Shown: positions 20,808 through 30,235, numbered from the stretch's first letter. The stretch: 64,000 nt of DNA from Azorhizobium doebereinerae UFLA1-100 (GCF_000473085.1 NZ_AXBA01000013.1:116211-180210), one strand, 5' to 3'. Translations and numbers: made by a program. The notes: generated by a model from the letters alone, not told the origin.

Positions 20808-21690
20808 GTTCGACCGCCTGACGCAGGTTGGACGTGGCGCGCGGAAATTTGCGGTCCACTTCGGCAAAGGTCGCGCAGGCGGCTTCCCGCTCGTTGAGGG
20901 CAACGAGCGACTGGCCGAGCCGCAGCAGCGCATCGGGCGCCTTGGTATAGTTGGGATATTTGGTGGAGACCTGGAGGAACTGCTCGGCCGCCTCCTTATA
21001 GGTCTGGCGCAGGTAGAGGCTCTCCCCCAGCATGAAGGTAGCGTCCGGGGTCAGGCGGTCTCCGGGATAGGCCTGGAGGAACTGGCGGAACGTCTGCTCG
21101 GCGGCCGGATAATCCTGCCGCTGCACATAGGAATAGCCAAGGTCGTAGAGATCCTTGGGCGTCGAGGCGGGCAGCGCGGTCGGCTGGGCCGCCGGCCGCT
21201 GACCGGCGCCGATATCGAGCGGCGCGCCGGTGGGACGCGGCGGCGCGGCCGACGCGCTGGCCGGCGAGCCGAGCGGCTGGGGCACGCCCGGCGCGGCCGG
21301 GTCTTCATTGGGGTCGAACGCATCCGAGCGGCGGCCAGTGGGCGCGGTGGCGGCAGGCGCGGGGATCGCCGGCCGCGGCGCGACCGGGGCAGCAGCCGTC
21401 GCGGGCGGCGGGCCGCCGGCACGGGCATTCAGCTGCTGCTCCAACTGCTGGTTGCGATACTGAAGCTGCTCGATCTGACCCGTCAGTTGCCGCAACTGGT
21501 TCTCGATGCGCTCGATGCGCATCAGCAGTTCACTTTGTTGGTTGGCAACCGCGTCGTTCTGAACATTTGCCGGCGGCTTGAAGATGTCGCCAAACAGCCC
21601 GCCACCGGACTGCTGCGCCGACGCCGGCCCGGACAGGGCGGCAACGCCGGCAATCACCAGGACAATCTTTAAAAAGCCATTCCGATTCAT
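20782..21690 (-). CDS. cpoB: Tol-Pal system protein CpoB/YbgF
   Basis: A periplasmic 302-residue protein that links Tol-Pal constriction with peptidoglycan synthesis. It has a signal peptide ending PASAQQ, then a trimerising coiled coil around residues 45-90 (LLMRIERIENQLRQLTGQ, with YRNQQLEQQL following). A long Pro/Ala-rich linker leads to three TPR units in the last 130 residues (KDLYDLGYSYVQRQDYPAAE, the LTPDATFMLGESLYLRQTYK segment, and APDALLRLGQSLVALN). The ATG at 21690 starts a proper signal peptide. A terminator separates it from pal, so it may have its own promoter in 21691-21810. Confidence 0.93.
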   Translation of the reverse strand: MNRNGFLKIVLVIAGVAALSGPASAQQSGGGLFGDIFKPPANVQNDAVANQQSELLMRIERIENQLRQLTGQIEQLQYRNQQLEQQLNARAGGPPPATAAAPVAPRPAIPAPAATAPTGRRSDAFDPNEDPAAPGVPQPLGSPASASAAPPRPTGAPLDIGAGQRPAAQPTALPASTPKDLYDLGYSYVQRQDYPAAEQTFRQFLQAYPGDRLTPDATFMLGESLYLRQTYKEAAEQFLQVSTKYPNYTKAPDALLRLGQSLVALNEREAACATFAEVDRKFPRATSNLRQAVEREQKRAGC

Positions 21691-21811
21691 GGCACCGCTG
21701 CTGGAAGACCCTGGGGGCAAGTACATGGAAGTGCCTCGCGAACTGAGCACCTTAGGCGTTTGATCGCGTCCAAAGTGTGGCCCCCTACCGCAGCGCACAC
21801 CGTAGAAAAAC

Positions 21812-21838
21812 GAAAAGCCGGCGTTGTTTGCGCCGGCT
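21812..21838 (-). terminator. Intrinsic terminator after pal
   Basis: On the minus strand the stem agccggcg / cgccggct is followed by TTTTCGTTTTT. It lies about 135 bases past the pal stop and before cpoB, which argues that cpoB is transcribed separately at least in part. Confidence 0.8.
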
Positions 21839-21972
21839 CCATAGCATGAAATCGTCGTGACATTGGAGGTAATGACCGCATCATGGTCAATCTGGCCTGA
21901 ACGGCGGGACATGTCCCGCCGTCCTCAGTCCACGCCAGCCCGCACGGCATCACCGCCGGGCCGGCGCCGTCC

Positions 21973-22467
21973 TCAGCTGGTGGGGTTCAGCACCGTCACA
22001 GCGCGACGGTTCTGCGACCAGCAGGAGATGTCGTTGCACACCGCCACCGGCCGTTCCTTGCCATAAGAGATGGTGCGGATGCGGGCCGCGTCGATGCCGC
22101 GCGAGACCAGATAGTCGCGCGCGTTCTGGGCACGGCGCGCCCCCAAAGCGATGTTGTATTCGCGCGTGCCGCGCTCGTCGGCATGGCCCTCGATGGTGAA
22201 GCTGTAGCGGCTGTACTGCTGCAGCCACTGCGCCTGCCGGTCGAGAATGGCCCGGGCCTCGGGAGAGAGGTCCGTCTGGTCGGTGTCGAAGAACACGCGG
22301 TCACCGATCGAAACCACGAACTCCTGCGGCGAACCGGGAGGGCCGCCCGCGCCGCCCATACCGGCTCCGCCGTTGGCATTGGGATTGTTGGCGCAGGCCG
22401 CGAGTGCCAGAACCACGCCAATCATGGCGGCGAACCGGAATCCGCGTGCGAAACCCAAATGAAGCAT
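21973..22467 (-). CDS. pal: Peptidoglycan-associated lipoprotein Pal
   Basis: An outer-membrane lipoprotein of 164 residues that anchors the envelope to peptidoglycan and binds TolB. It has a type II signal peptide with lipobox LAAC (lipidated Cys near residue 25), a Gly/Asn-rich tether, and an OmpA-like domain. The peptidoglycan-binding signature is FTIEGHADERGTREYNIALG, followed by RRAQNARDYLVSRGI and RRAVTVLNP. GGAAGGGAG precedes the ATG. It lies 420 bases downstream of tolB on the same strand; the long gap suggests a separate promoter. Confidence 0.96.
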   Translation of the reverse strand: MLHLGFARGFRFAAMIGVVLALAACANNPNANGGAGMGGAGGPPGSPQEFVVSIGDRVFFDTDQTDLSPEARAILDRQAQWLQQYSRYSFTIEGHADERGTREYNIALGARRAQNARDYLVSRGIDAARIRTISYGKERPVAVCNDISCWSQNRRAVTVLNPTS

Positions 22468-22887
22468 TCCGGTGTCTCCCTTCCTGACTCAGCCCGGATG
22501 ATGTCCTGCGAGCCGGACCTCAACGCTGCGGTGAGGCCGCCGGCTCATCGAATGAAAGAGCGACCCGTTCATCAGCGTGCGTTGCAAGCTCATGACCGTG
22601 CTCTAGCAGCCGCTTGGTTAAGCGGAGGTTCCGCCCTTCCGCGCATTCCCTCCGCGAGCCGCGCCTGGCGGCGCATCCGGCTCACGACTGTGATTTATGG
22701 TTTTCAAATCCTGAAGGGGCGCGCACTGGCGCGAGAGGCAGACGGCGTCCCGGATGCCCGGCGCGACACAACCCTGCCGGGCGCGGCTAGCAGTGGGCGT
22801 GGCCGATGGCGTCATCAAGGCAAAGCCGTGGGCTCACGGCGGCGATGGCGTTTGCCGTAGGCTGTGGCCGAGCGGCAACAGCGCGGA
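22468..22887. other. 420-base gap between tolB and pal
   Basis: No gene is recognised on either strand. A weak stem (ccgtg / cacgg at 22826-22839) followed on the minus strand by a CTTTGCCTT run could be a poor tolB terminator. The pal promoter is expected here, but no convincing -35/-10 pair was found. The rest shows nothing distinctive. Confidence 0.5.
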
Positions 22888-24246
22888 TCACGAGCGCAAG
22901 GGCGACCAGGCCGGATCGGAGGCGTAGCTCGGGGTCGGCACGCGCTGCTCGTTATAGCCGGTGACGTCGATGGTGAAGAGGTTGGCGCCAGCAGCCCCGG
23001 GCGGATCGCGGAAGAACATGATCACCCGGCCGTTCGGCGCGAAGGTCGGCCCCTCGTTGTGATAGCCCTCGGTCAGCACCCGCTCGCCCTGGCCGTCCGG
23101 GCGCATGACGCCGATGGCGAACTTGCCCTCGGCCTGCCGCGTGAAGGCGATGACGTCGCCGCGCGGCGACCAGACCGGCGTATTGTAGCGCGCATTGCCG
23201 AACGAGACCCGCCGCTGGTTCGAGCCGTCGGCATTCATGATGTAGATCTGGGACGAGCCGCCCCGGTCGCTCTCGAAGCAGATCTGCCGGCCGTCCGGCG
23301 AATAGCACGGCGCGGTGTCGATGGCCGGGGTGTCGGTGAGGCGCGTGGTCGCCTTGGAGCGCAGGTCCATGACGAAGATGTTGGAATTGGCGCCCTGCTG
23401 CAGGCTCATGATCACCCGCTGCCCGTCCGGCGAGAAGCGCGGCGAGAAGCTCATGCCGGGGAAGTTGCCGACGATCTCCCGCTGCCCGGTCTCGATGTTG
23501 AGCAGATAGACCCGCGGGTCCGACTGCCCGTAGGACATGTAGGTGATCTCCTGGCTCGTCGGCGAGAAGCGCGGGGTCAGCACCAGGCTGTCGCCGCGCG
23601 TGAGATAGGTCACGTTGGCGCCGTCCTGGTCCATGATGGCGAGGCGCTTCACGCGCCGGTCCTTGGCGCCGCTCTCGTCCACGAACACGATGCGGGTATC
23701 GAAATAGCCCTTCTCGCCGGTCAGCCGCTCATAGATGGCGTCGGCGATGATGTGGGCCACCCGCCGCCAGTTCTCCGGCTGGGTGAAATACTGCTGGCCC
23801 ATGAGCTGCTGGCCGGCGAACACGTCCCACAGGCGGAATTCCGCCTTGAGCCGCCCGTCGCCCTGGCGCGTGACGCGGCCGGTGACGAGGCCCTGGGCGT
23901 TGATGACGCGCCAGTCCTGGAAGCGCGGAGCGGTGTCCGGATTGCTGATATTCTCGACGAAGGCCTTCGGATCGATGGGCGAGAACAGGCCCGAGCGCTT
24001 CAGGTCGGCGCTGATGACGCCGCTGATCGCTCGGCCCTGCTCCACCTCGCCGACGAAATCGGTGATGGCGATCGGGATCGGCTGCGGCGTGCCGGAGGTG
24101 ATTTCCAGCTTCAGCGCCGCCTGGGCGGCACCGCCGGACAGGGCGGACGCGCCGGCGAGGGCGGCGCCGCCGGCCAGAAGAGAGCGGCGCGACATCCCGC
24201 CAAGGCCGGCAAAGCGATCAGACAGCAAGCGGGAGAATTCGGTCAT
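22888..24246 (-). CDS. tolB: Tol-Pal system beta-propeller protein TolB
   Basis: A periplasmic protein of 452 residues: an N-terminal alpha/beta domain and a six-bladed propeller that binds Pal. Propeller repeats are evident as [55 protein letters not shown] and [11 protein letters not shown]. The leader is notable: [15 protein letters not shown] (residues 18-32) resembles a twin-arginine signal rather than a plain Sec signal. Its ATG overlaps the tolA stop by four bases, so tolQ-tolR-tolA-tolB form one coupled operon. Confidence 0.95.
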   Translation of the reverse strand: MTEFSRLLSDRFAGLGGMSRRSLLAGGAALAGASALSGGAAQAALKLEITSGTPQPIPIAITDFVGEVEQGRAISGVISADLKRSGLFSPIDPKAFVENISNPDTAPRFQDWRVINAQGLVTGRVTRQGDGRLKAEFRLWDVFAGQQLMGQQYFTQPENWRRVAHIIADAIYERLTGEKGYFDTRIVFVDESGAKDRRVKRLAIMDQDGANVTYLTRGDSLVLTPRFSPTSQEITYMSYGQSDPRVYLLNIETGQREIVGNFPGMSFSPRFSPDGQRVIMSLQQGANSNIFVMDLRSKATTRLTDTPAIDTAPCYSPDGRQICFESDRGGSSQIYIMNADGSNQRRVSFGNARYNTPVWSPRGDVIAFTRQAEGKFAIGVMRPDGQGERVLTEGYHNEGPTFAPNGRVIMFFRDPPGAAGANLFTIDVTGYNEQRVPTPSYASDPAWSPLRS

Positions 24247-25280
24247 TGGGTTCTTCTCGGTTGATCCGCGTGGCCGAGCATGTCTCTCAGGCTGAAGCCC
24301 AGCTCGATGTCCTTCCAGACATTGTATTTGTTCGCCGGAAGGAAGCTGTAGGGCGCACAGCGGATGATTGCGCGCATGGCGCTGTCGGCGAAGGCGGGGC
24401 CATAAGGGGAGGAGGCCGGGGTCACGCCCGCGAGCTGCGGGGAGACCGCCAGCGAGCCGTCGGGCTTGAACGACACGGTGACGGCCGCGCGCAGGTCGCT
24501 CGCCTCGGAGGCGCCGGCCGGCGGGCTCCAGCAGGACTGGATGCGGGCACGCAGGGCGTCGATCTCGCTCTGTGAGAGCGTCTGGGCATCGCCGCGCGGC
24601 GCGCCGAGGGCAGCGGTCTGCGACACCGCCTGGTCGGCGGCGGCGTTGCGCTGCGGCGTGCGCTTGTCCAGCAGAGCCGCGATCTTGTCATAGTCGAGCG
24701 GCCGCTCCTGCGGCTTGGCGTCGGCCGCGGTGCGGGTTGGCTGCGGCGGCGGAATGGCGGGCTTGCGCTGCGGCAGCGGCGGAGGCGGCGGGGTCTGCGC
24801 CTCCTGCTTCTGCTGATCCTTCTTGGGATCCGCCTTCAGGCCCTCGTCGGCCTTCTGCTCCACCTTCGGCTCCGGCGGCTTCTCCGCCTTGGGCGGAGTC
24901 GGGGTGGGCTTCGGCTCTTCCACCTTCGGGGTCGGCGGCGTCGGCTTGGCCTCCTCCGGCCTGGGCGGGGCAGGCGTGGGCGCCGGCGGGGGAGGCGGAG
25001 GCGAGTTCGGCTCCACCTCCTGCTTGTCCGACACCTTGAGGTTGGGATCGTTCACGGGCTTGGGGGCATCAACCTTCTCGGCGACCACTTTCTTGGTCTC
25101 GGTCTTCTTGCCCTTCTCGTTGCCCTTGGTCATCTGCGAGAGGTCGGACGCGGAAATCACGTCCACATTGATGGGATCCGGCTGGGGCGTGTCGAAGGGG
25201 CTCGGCGCCGCGAAGGACACCAAGGCTAGGACGATCACGCCCCCATGGGCGAGGGTCGATGCGGTAAGACCGACGCGCAT
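24243..25280 (-). CDS. tolA: Cell envelope integrity protein TolA (TonB-like energy transducer)
   Basis: An inner-membrane protein of 345 residues that spans the periplasm and couples TolQR force to the outer membrane. One N-terminal helix (about 4-25, ending VSFAAP) is followed by a long domain made of Lys/Glu/Pro repeats ([32 protein letters not shown]). A folded C-terminal domain starts near residue 230 ([46 protein letters not shown]). The Cys pair in that domain suggests a disulfide. It begins 11 bases after the tolR stop and overlaps tolB. Confidence 0.92.
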   Translation of the reverse strand: MRVGLTASTLAHGGVIVLALVSFAAPSPFDTPQPDPINVDVISASDLSQMTKGNEKGKKTETKKVVAEKVDAPKPVNDPNLKVSDKQEVEPNSPPPPPPAPTPAPPRPEEAKPTPPTPKVEEPKPTPTPPKAEKPPEPKVEQKADEGLKADPKKDQQKQEAQTPPPPPLPQRKPAIPPPQPTRTAADAKPQERPLDYDKIAALLDKRTPQRNAAADQAVSQTAALGAPRGDAQTLSQSEIDALRARIQSCWSPPAGASEASDLRAAVTVSFKPDGSLAVSPQLAGVTPASSPYGPAFADSAMRAIIRCAPYSFLPANKYNVWKDIELGFSLRDMLGHADQPRRTQ

Positions 25281-25291
25281 CTTGATCCGCT

Positions 25292-25744
25292 TCAGCTCCC
25301 TTGCTCCGTCTCGGTCACCAGCGCCACCTTCTTGAAGCCAGCGGCTGAAAGGCGCCCCATCACCTGCATCACCGTGCCGTAATTCACCGTCTTGTCGCCG
25401 CGCACGAAGATGCGCTCCTCATAGCCGTTCTGCGCGATGGCCTGCAGCTTGGCGACCAGCTCATCGAGCTTGATCTCGGTCTCCTGCAGGAAGATCTGCC
25501 CCTTCCCGTTCACCGAGATGGTCAGCGGGTCCTTGTCCTGGTTCATGGACTTGGCCTGGGTCTGCGGCAGGTCCAGCGGCACGCCCACGGTCAGCATGGG
25601 CGCGGCCACCATGAACACGATGAGCAGCACCAGCATGACGTCCACCATGGGCGTCACGTTGATCTCGGCCATCACCGCGCCGCTGCGACGACGCCGCGAC
25701 CGCCTGCTCTGCCATGCGCCCCCGGCGCCTCCGCCCATGCCCAT
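25292..25744 (-). CDS. tolR: Tol-Pal system protein TolR (ExbD family)
   Basis: A 150-residue single-helix inner-membrane protein that forms the proton channel with TolQ. The helix carries the conserved charge-bearing motif INVTPMVDVMLVLLIVFMVA, whose Asp in VDVMLVLL is the proton-carrying residue of this family. The periplasmic domain includes VPLDLPQTQA and FVRGDKTVNYGTVMQVM. The N-terminus is longer and more Arg-rich (SRRSRRRR) than the E. coli protein. It starts six bases after the tolQ stop. Confidence 0.95.
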   Translation of the reverse strand: MGMGGGAGGAWQSRRSRRRRSGAVMAEINVTPMVDVMLVLLIVFMVAAPMLTVGVPLDLPQTQAKSMNQDKDPLTISVNGKGQIFLQETEIKLDELVAKLQAIAQNGYEERIFVRGDKTVNYGTVMQVMGRLSAAGFKKVALVTETEQGS

Positions 25745-25750
25745 GATCGC

Positions 25751-26521
25751 TCAGCCCCGCTCGTCGATCTGCCGTGACAGGATGGCCGAGAATTCGTCGG
25801 CGAACCCTTCCAGGCGCTGGGCCTGGCGCCCGGCCTGGGAGACGAACTTGTTGTAGAAGATCGTCGCGGGAATGGCCGCAATGAGGCCCATCGCCGTCGC
25901 GAACAAGGCTTCAGCGATGCCCGGCGCCACGACGGCGAGATTGGTGTTCTTCGAGGCGGCGATGGCCTGGAACGAGGTCATGATGCCCCACACCGTGCCG
26001 AACAGGCCGACGAACGGACCCGCCGAACCCACCGTGGCGAGCACCAGAAGACGGTTCTCCAGCCGCTCCACCTCGCGGGCGATGGTCACATCCATCACCT
26101 TCTCGATGCGCTGGTTGAGGCCGGTGAGCGATTTCGCGCCGCCCTCATAGGTGCGCTTCCACTCGCGCATGGCGGCGACGAAGATGGCGGCCATGGCCTG
26201 GTTGGGCCGGCCAGCGAGGGATCGATAGAGGTCTTCCAGGCTCTGGCCGGACCAGAACACCTGCTCGAAGCGGTCCATCTCCTCGCGGGTGCGGCTGTAC
26301 AGCAGCGTCTTGTCGATGATGATCGCCCAGACCCAGACGGAGGAAGCCACGAGGCCGATCATCACCAGCTTGACGACGAAGTGCGCCTGCAGGAACAGGC
26401 CGATCAGGGAGAAGTTGGCGCTGGGAGCCGGCAGGGCCGTCGCGCCCATGTCGGCTTGCGCCCACGCGCTGGACGCGGCGAGCACAAGCAGCGTCGCCAG
26501 CGTCGGAATCCATTTCTTCAT
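25751..26521 (-). CDS. tolQ: Tol-Pal system protein TolQ (ExbB/MotA family)
   Basis: The proton-channel partner of TolR, 256 residues with three membrane helices (about 38-60, 150-175 and 185-205). Family blocks include RIEKVMDVTIAREVERLENR and VGSAGPFVGLFGTVWGIMTSF plus APGIAEALFATAMGLIAAIPA. The ATG at 26521 (MKKWIPTLATLLVLAASSAWAQ, residues 1-22) gives an N-terminal extension resembling a signal peptide, longer than E. coli TolQ; this is common in rhizobial homologues. It leads the tolQRAB operon, with ybgC 208 bases upstream. Confidence 0.95.
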   Translation of the reverse strand: MKKWIPTLATLLVLAASSAWAQADMGATALPAPSANFSLIGLFLQAHFVVKLVMIGLVASSVWVWAIIIDKTLLYSRTREEMDRFEQVFWSGQSLEDLYRSLAGRPNQAMAAIFVAAMREWKRTYEGGAKSLTGLNQRIEKVMDVTIAREVERLENRLLVLATVGSAGPFVGLFGTVWGIMTSFQAIAASKNTNLAVVAPGIAEALFATAMGLIAAIPATIFYNKFVSQAGRQAQRLEGFADEFSAILSRQIDERG

Positions 26522-26729
26522 CGACGCCCCCGCGCCCGGATGGCTGATTTCATCTTCATTCCTCGGCTGGCCCGACCGCGCGATGGCAAAGAGCGCCGGT
26601 CCCCGTCCTCTTTGGCAAAGGCCCGCCGCTGCTCTTTCCAGGCGGACTCTGTCCAAACTTGGGCGATGGACTGCGACGCAGCATGCCGTGATGCGTCGCG
26701 AACCTACCGTCATTAAGCTTAAGGGAGGG

Positions 26730-27257
26730 TTAGCGCTGCGGTGCAGCAGCACCGGCGAGGATCGTGGCGTCCTCCAGGGTCGCCCGCCGAAGCGCATCAG
26801 GAATGCGCGTGGCGCGGCCCTGCGAGACGAAGGCGACCCGCACCAGCGCTGAAACCAGGACCTCGTCGCCCCGGTTCACCGACTGGGCGAGCGTGATGGA
26901 GGCACCCGCCACGTCCTTGGACAGGGTCACCACTTCCAGCACGTCGTCGATCCGCGCCGGCTTCCTGAAGTCGATCTGCATGGAGCGCACGACGAAGTGA
27001 AAGCCCGGCGCCTCGGCGGCGGCCTCGGCAAACAGTTCGCCCTGCACGACGCCCAGCAGGCGCATGTAATCGGAGCGGCCGCGCTCCATGAACTTCAGGT
27101 AGTTGGCGTGGTAGACGATGCCGGAGAAGTCAGTGTCCTCATAATAGACCCGCAGCGCCAGACTGTGCCCCCCGGGGATCAGGTGGCCGGCCAGATGCGG
27201 ATGGGCTTCGCGCTCACCGGGCACCGTGGCGCGTTCGCCGGAAAGGTCAGTCTTCAT
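26730..27257 (-). CDS. ybgC: Tol-Pal-associated acyl-CoA thioesterase YbgC
   Basis: A cytoplasmic hotdog-fold thioesterase, 175 residues. The 4-hydroxybenzoyl-CoA thioesterase-type active-site motif is YYEDTDFSGIVYHANYLKFMERGRSD (shown as one region across residues 38-63), with the catalytic Asp in EDTDFSG. FRKPARIDDVLEV is also conserved. The linkage with tolQ is nearly universal. The N-terminal 30 residues before the fold are longer than in E. coli, so the true start could be at an internal position. It is separated from ruvB by 116 bases. Confidence 0.93.
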   Translation of the reverse strand: MKTDLSGERATVPGEREAHPHLAGHLIPGGHSLALRVYYEDTDFSGIVYHANYLKFMERGRSDYMRLLGVVQGELFAEAAAEAPGFHFVVRSMQIDFRKPARIDDVLEVVTLSKDVAGASITLAQSVNRGDEVLVSALVRVAFVSQGRATRIPDALRRATLEDATILAGAAAPQR

Positions 27258-27373
27258 CCAGAGATCCTTGCGCAGAAGGTTTGCCGCGGAGAACCGGCGG
27301 CGCCCGGTCCGTTCCGGCCGCAGGCCGCGTCCGCCTCAGCGATCCGCGCGCATGCGGCGCATCGCGACCGTGT

Positions 27374-28426
27374 CTAATCACCTTCGTCGAACAGCGGCAA
27401 GGCGCTCGCCGGCCGCTGCGGCTCGGCAAGGCCGAGATGGCGGAACGCGCCGGAGGTCAGCATGCGGCCGCGCGGCGTGCGCTGGATGAAGCCCTGCTGC
27501 ACCAGATAGGGCTCGACGATCTCCTCGATGGCGTCGCGCGGCTCGGACAGAGCCGCCGCCAGCGTCTCGACGCCCACCGGCCCGCCACCGTAGTGCTGGG
27601 CGATCACGCTGAGATAGCGCCGGTCCATGGCATCGAGGCCGGCCGCATCCACGTCGAGGGCCAGCAGCGCCTGGTCGGCGATGGCGCGGTCAATGGCCTC
27701 GGCACCCGCAACCAGGGCGAAGTCGCGAACCCGGCGCAGCAGGCGCCCGGCGATACGCGGCGTGCCGCGCGCCCGCCGCGCGATCTCCCGCGCCCCCTCG
27801 GGCACGATGCCGATGCCGAGCACGCGCGCTCCGCGCGTGACGATATATTCAAGCTCGTCCAGCGTGTAGAACACCAGCCGCACCGGGATGCCAAAGCGGT
27901 CACGCAGCGGCGTCGTGAGCAGCCCCGAGCGGGTGGTGGCGCCGACGAGCGTGAATTTCGGCAGCGAGATCTTCACCGAGCGTGCCGCCGGCCCCTCGCC
28001 GATCACCAGATCCAGTTCGTAGTCCTCCATGGCGGGATAGAGGATTTCCTCCACCTGCGGCGCGAGGCGATGGATCTCGTCGATGAAGAGCACGTCGCGC
28101 TCTTCCAGATTGGTGAGGATGGCGGCAAGGTCGCCGGCCTTGGCGATCACCGGGCCGGAGGTGGAGCGGAAGCCGACCCCCATCTCGCGGGCCATGATCT
28201 GCGCCAGCGTGGTCTTGCCGAGGCCGGGCGGGCCCACGAACAGCACGTGGTCCAGCGCCTCGCCTCTCGCCCTGGCCGCCTTGATGAACACTTCCAGATT
28301 CGAGCGCGCCTGCGCCTGCCCGACGAAATCGGCCAGCCGCTGCGGCCGGAGCGTCGCATCGGCCTCGTCCTCAGGACGCGGTTCGGCGGTCATCAGGCGG
28401 GGAGGTGTCATGGGGCCTTGTGCCAT
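27374..28426 (-). CDS. ruvB: Holliday junction branch migration ATPase RuvB
   Basis: The hexameric AAA+ motor of the RuvABC resolvasome, 350 residues. Motifs: [12 protein letters not shown], Walker [18 protein letters not shown], Walker [11 protein letters not shown], sensor [19 protein letters not shown], and the C-terminal winged helix [24 protein letters not shown] segment (here [20 protein letters not shown]) ending [14 protein letters not shown]. The ATG at 28426 is used; an ATG five codons on is possible. Unusually it is separated from ruvA by a divergently arranged GIY-YIG/DUF2239 pair. Confidence 0.97.
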   Translation of the reverse strand: MAQGPMTPPRLMTAEPRPEDEADATLRPQRLADFVGQAQARSNLEVFIKAARARGEALDHVLFVGPPGLGKTTLAQIMAREMGVGFRSTSGPVIAKAGDLAAILTNLEERDVLFIDEIHRLAPQVEEILYPAMEDYELDLVIGEGPAARSVKISLPKFTLVGATTRSGLLTTPLRDRFGIPVRLVFYTLDELEYIVTRGARVLGIGIVPEGAREIARRARGTPRIAGRLLRRVRDFALVAGAEAIDRAIADQALLALDVDAAGLDAMDRRYLSVIAQHYGGGPVGVETLAAALSEPRDAIEEIVEPYLVQQGFIQRTPRGRMLTSGAFRHLGLAEPQRPASALPLFDEGD

Positions 28427-28498
28427 CGCGAGTCGGCGGATTCTAGTCTGTTCGTGCTGGGAGGGCCACGCAGGATCGGCGCGGGCACCGCCGCGACG

Positions 28499-28834
28499 TC
28501 ATGCGGCCGGCGCATCCAGCACCGCCCGCCAATGCGTGAGTCGCTCCTTCAGGAGGCGGCCGCGCACGTAGGCGACATCCTCCTCGGGGAGGACTTCCAG
28601 GATCTCCAACCTGAAGCTCTCCGCCCCATGACTGAGCCACGCCGCCTGCATGGCCGGGTTGGTATGGGAGCCATGCCGCAACGTGAACCAGATCCGGTTG
28701 CGGATCATGTCGAGATTCGGCGCTGCGCCGATCCACGGGGTGGGGACCGCCGCGCACCGCACCGCATAGATGCCGGCCGGCACCTTGCGCTCCCTGTACG
28801 CGGCAATGGCCGCCTTTCTGTCTTCACGGTTCAT
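28499..28834 (-). CDS. Small GIY-YIG family protein
   Basis: A 111-residue stand-alone GIY-YIG-fold protein. The fold is marked by GIYAVRC (residues 21-27), the second strand as WIGAAPN (YIG replaced by WIG), and basic residues in DMIRNRIWFTLRHGSH, followed by FRLEILEVLPEED. No separate DNA-binding domain is present, so it is not a homing endonuclease. GAGGAGG seven bases before ATG 28834 fixes the start. It diverges from a DUF2239 gene with a shared AT-rich operator region, and both lie between ruvA and ruvB. A role in nucleic-acid processing is plausible but unproven. Confidence 0.8.
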   Translation of the reverse strand: MNREDRKAAIAAYRERKVPAGIYAVRCAAVPTPWIGAAPNLDMIRNRIWFTLRHGSHTNPAMQAAWLSHGAESFRLEILEVLPEEDVAYVRGRLLKERLTHWRAVLDAPAA

Positions 28835-28857
28835 GGGTTGCCTCCTCAATGGCGACT

Positions 28858-28906
28858 ATTTATACCCGGATTAAATTGCATTCCCATATTTATCTGGGTA
28901 AAATTT
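28858..28906. promoter_or_regulatory. Shared divergent control region with two inverted copies of one motif
   Basis: Within an unusually AT-rich stretch the plus strand has TTTATACCCGGATTAAA (28859-28875). The minus strand has TTTACCCAGATAAATA (28888-28903). Aligned, they share TNTACCCRGATWAA, so the same site occurs twice in opposite orientation about 25 bases apart. This is the pattern of a dimeric repressor controlling both divergent genes. Confidence 0.6.
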
Positions 28907-28930
28907 GCTTCGCCCCGTCGAGGACCTCGC

Positions 28931-29545
28931 ATGACCCTGCCCCGCCCCCATTCCTGCACCGCATTCGCGGGACAGCACCGCCTCGCCTCAGGAAGCCTGC
29001 TCGACGTCGCGCTGGCCATCCGCGCAGCCCAAGCGAACGGCACCACCGCCACCCTGCTGGCCTTCGACGACGCCAGCGGCCGGGTCATCGACCTCGACCT
29101 GCGCGGAACCACGGCGGAACTTGCGGCCCGCTTCGACGCGGCTCCGGCGGTGGACGGTGACGATCCACCGCCAAGCCCGCGGAGCCGGGGACGGCCGAAA
29201 CTGGGCGTGGTCGCGCGCGAGGTCACGCTGCTGCCGCGCCATTGGGAATGGCTGTCGGCGCAGCCGGGCGGAGCGTCGGTGGCGTTGCGGCGGCTTGTGG
29301 AGGCGGCAAGGCGCACCGACGCCCCGCAGCAGCAGGTGCGGGCGGCGCAGGAGGCCGCGTACCGCTTCATGTCGGCCATGGCGGGCGACCTGCCCGGCTT
29401 CGAGGAGGCGACGCGCGCGCTGTTCGCCGGCAACCGGACGCAGCTGGAACAGGAGACCGCAGGCTGGCCGCCGGATGTGCGTGCCTACGCCCTGCGCCTC
29501 GCCTTCGACCCGACCAGCCCGCATGTGGTCGGCACGGCGCCGTAG
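28931..29545 (+). CDS. DUF2239 family protein
   Basis: A 204-residue protein of unknown function. The N-terminal half (HSCTAFAGQHRLASGSL, LLAFDDASGRVIDLDLRG) and the C-terminal half, with GRPKLGVVAREVTLLPRHWEWL, ASVALRRLVEAAR and AYRFMSAMAGDLPGFEEATRAL, are the recognisable DUF2239 core. No membrane helix or catalytic triad is seen. LLPRHWEWL followed by a helix resembles small DNA-binding arcs, which is only a suggestion. It starts at 28931 behind the paired operator and is the only plus-strand gene in the 13-31 kb minus-strand block, so pair insertion into the ruv locus is likely. Confidence 0.8.
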   Translation: MTLPRPHSCTAFAGQHRLASGSLLDVALAIRAAQANGTTATLLAFDDASGRVIDLDLRGTTAELAARFDAAPAVDGDDPPPSPRSRGRPKLGVVAREVTLLPRHWEWLSAQPGGASVALRRLVEAARRTDAPQQQVRAAQEAAYRFMSAMAGDLPGFEEATRALFAGNRTQLEQETAGWPPDVRAYALRLAFDPTSPHVVGTAP

Positions 29546-29593
29546 GCACGCGGGCGGCAGGCGTGGCTTTTCCCGGCTGACGCCGGCGTGGTG

Positions 29594-30214
29594 CTATTTC
29601 GCCAGTTCCCGTAGGCCGAGGCGGATCAAGGTCTCCGCAGTGGCGCCCTCTCCGGCGCCGCGAGCGGCGGCGGCGATGGCCGCGTGGGCCTGGGGCATGG
29701 CATAGCCGAGGTTGACCAGGGCGGACACCGCATCGGCCGCCGCGCCGCCCGCTGCTTCCGCCGCTCCCACGTCCGCCGCGAGGCGGGCGAGCGCCGGATC
29801 GGCCGAGGCGAAGCTCGGCATCTTGTCCTTCAGCTCGGTGACGATGCGCGTGGCGACGCGCGGCCCCACACCCGGCGCCCGCGCCAGCGCCGCCTTGTCG
29901 CCGAGCGCCACCGCCTGGGCGATGTCCGACGGCTTGAGGGTGGAGAGGACGGCGAGCGCGGTCTTGGTGCCGATGCCCTGGATGCCCTGGAGCAGGCGGA
30001 ACCACTCCCGCTCACCCTCGCTGGTGAAGCCGAACAGCCGGATCTGGTCCTCGCGCACGTGCGTCTCGATGAACAGCACGGCCGCCTCGCCCTCCCGCGG
30101 CAGAGACTGAAGCGTGCGCCCGGAGCAATGCACCAGATAGCCCACGCCATGCACGTCGAGGATCAGATGGTCCTCGCCGGTGCTGTCCACCACGCCCTTC
30201 AATTTGCCGATCAT
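29594..30214 (-). CDS. ruvA: Holliday junction branch migration protein RuvA
   Basis: RuvA binds the four-way junction and loads RuvB. The 206-residue protein starts [11 protein letters not shown], with the OB-fold [12 protein letters not shown], the [16 protein letters not shown] strand, two helix-hairpin-helix motifs ([20 protein letters not shown] and [20 protein letters not shown]) and a C-terminal RuvB-binding three-helix domain ([20 protein letters not shown]). It lies 21 bases downstream of the DUF1772 gene, so a ruvC-DUF1772-ruvA operon is likely. Confidence 0.97.
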   Translation of the reverse strand: MIGKLKGVVDSTGEDHLILDVHGVGYLVHCSGRTLQSLPREGEAAVLFIETHVREDQIRLFGFTSEGEREWFRLLQGIQGIGTKTALAVLSTLKPSDIAQAVALGDKAALARAPGVGPRVATRIVTELKDKMPSFASADPALARLAADVGAAEAAGGAAADAVSALVNLGYAMPQAHAAIAAAARGAGEGATAETLIRLGLRELAK

Positions 30215-30235
30215 TGTGTCCCGTCCGTGCCGGCC

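Noticed and set aside
24880..25015. Repeat array (CRISPR-like or minisatellite) in the tolA region
   Set aside because: The periodicity is the Pro/Lys codons of the TolA linker; there are no uniform repeats and spacers.
28499..28834. Homing endonuclease
   Set aside because: GIY-YIG fold only, no DNA-binding module, no intron or intein in the flanking genes.
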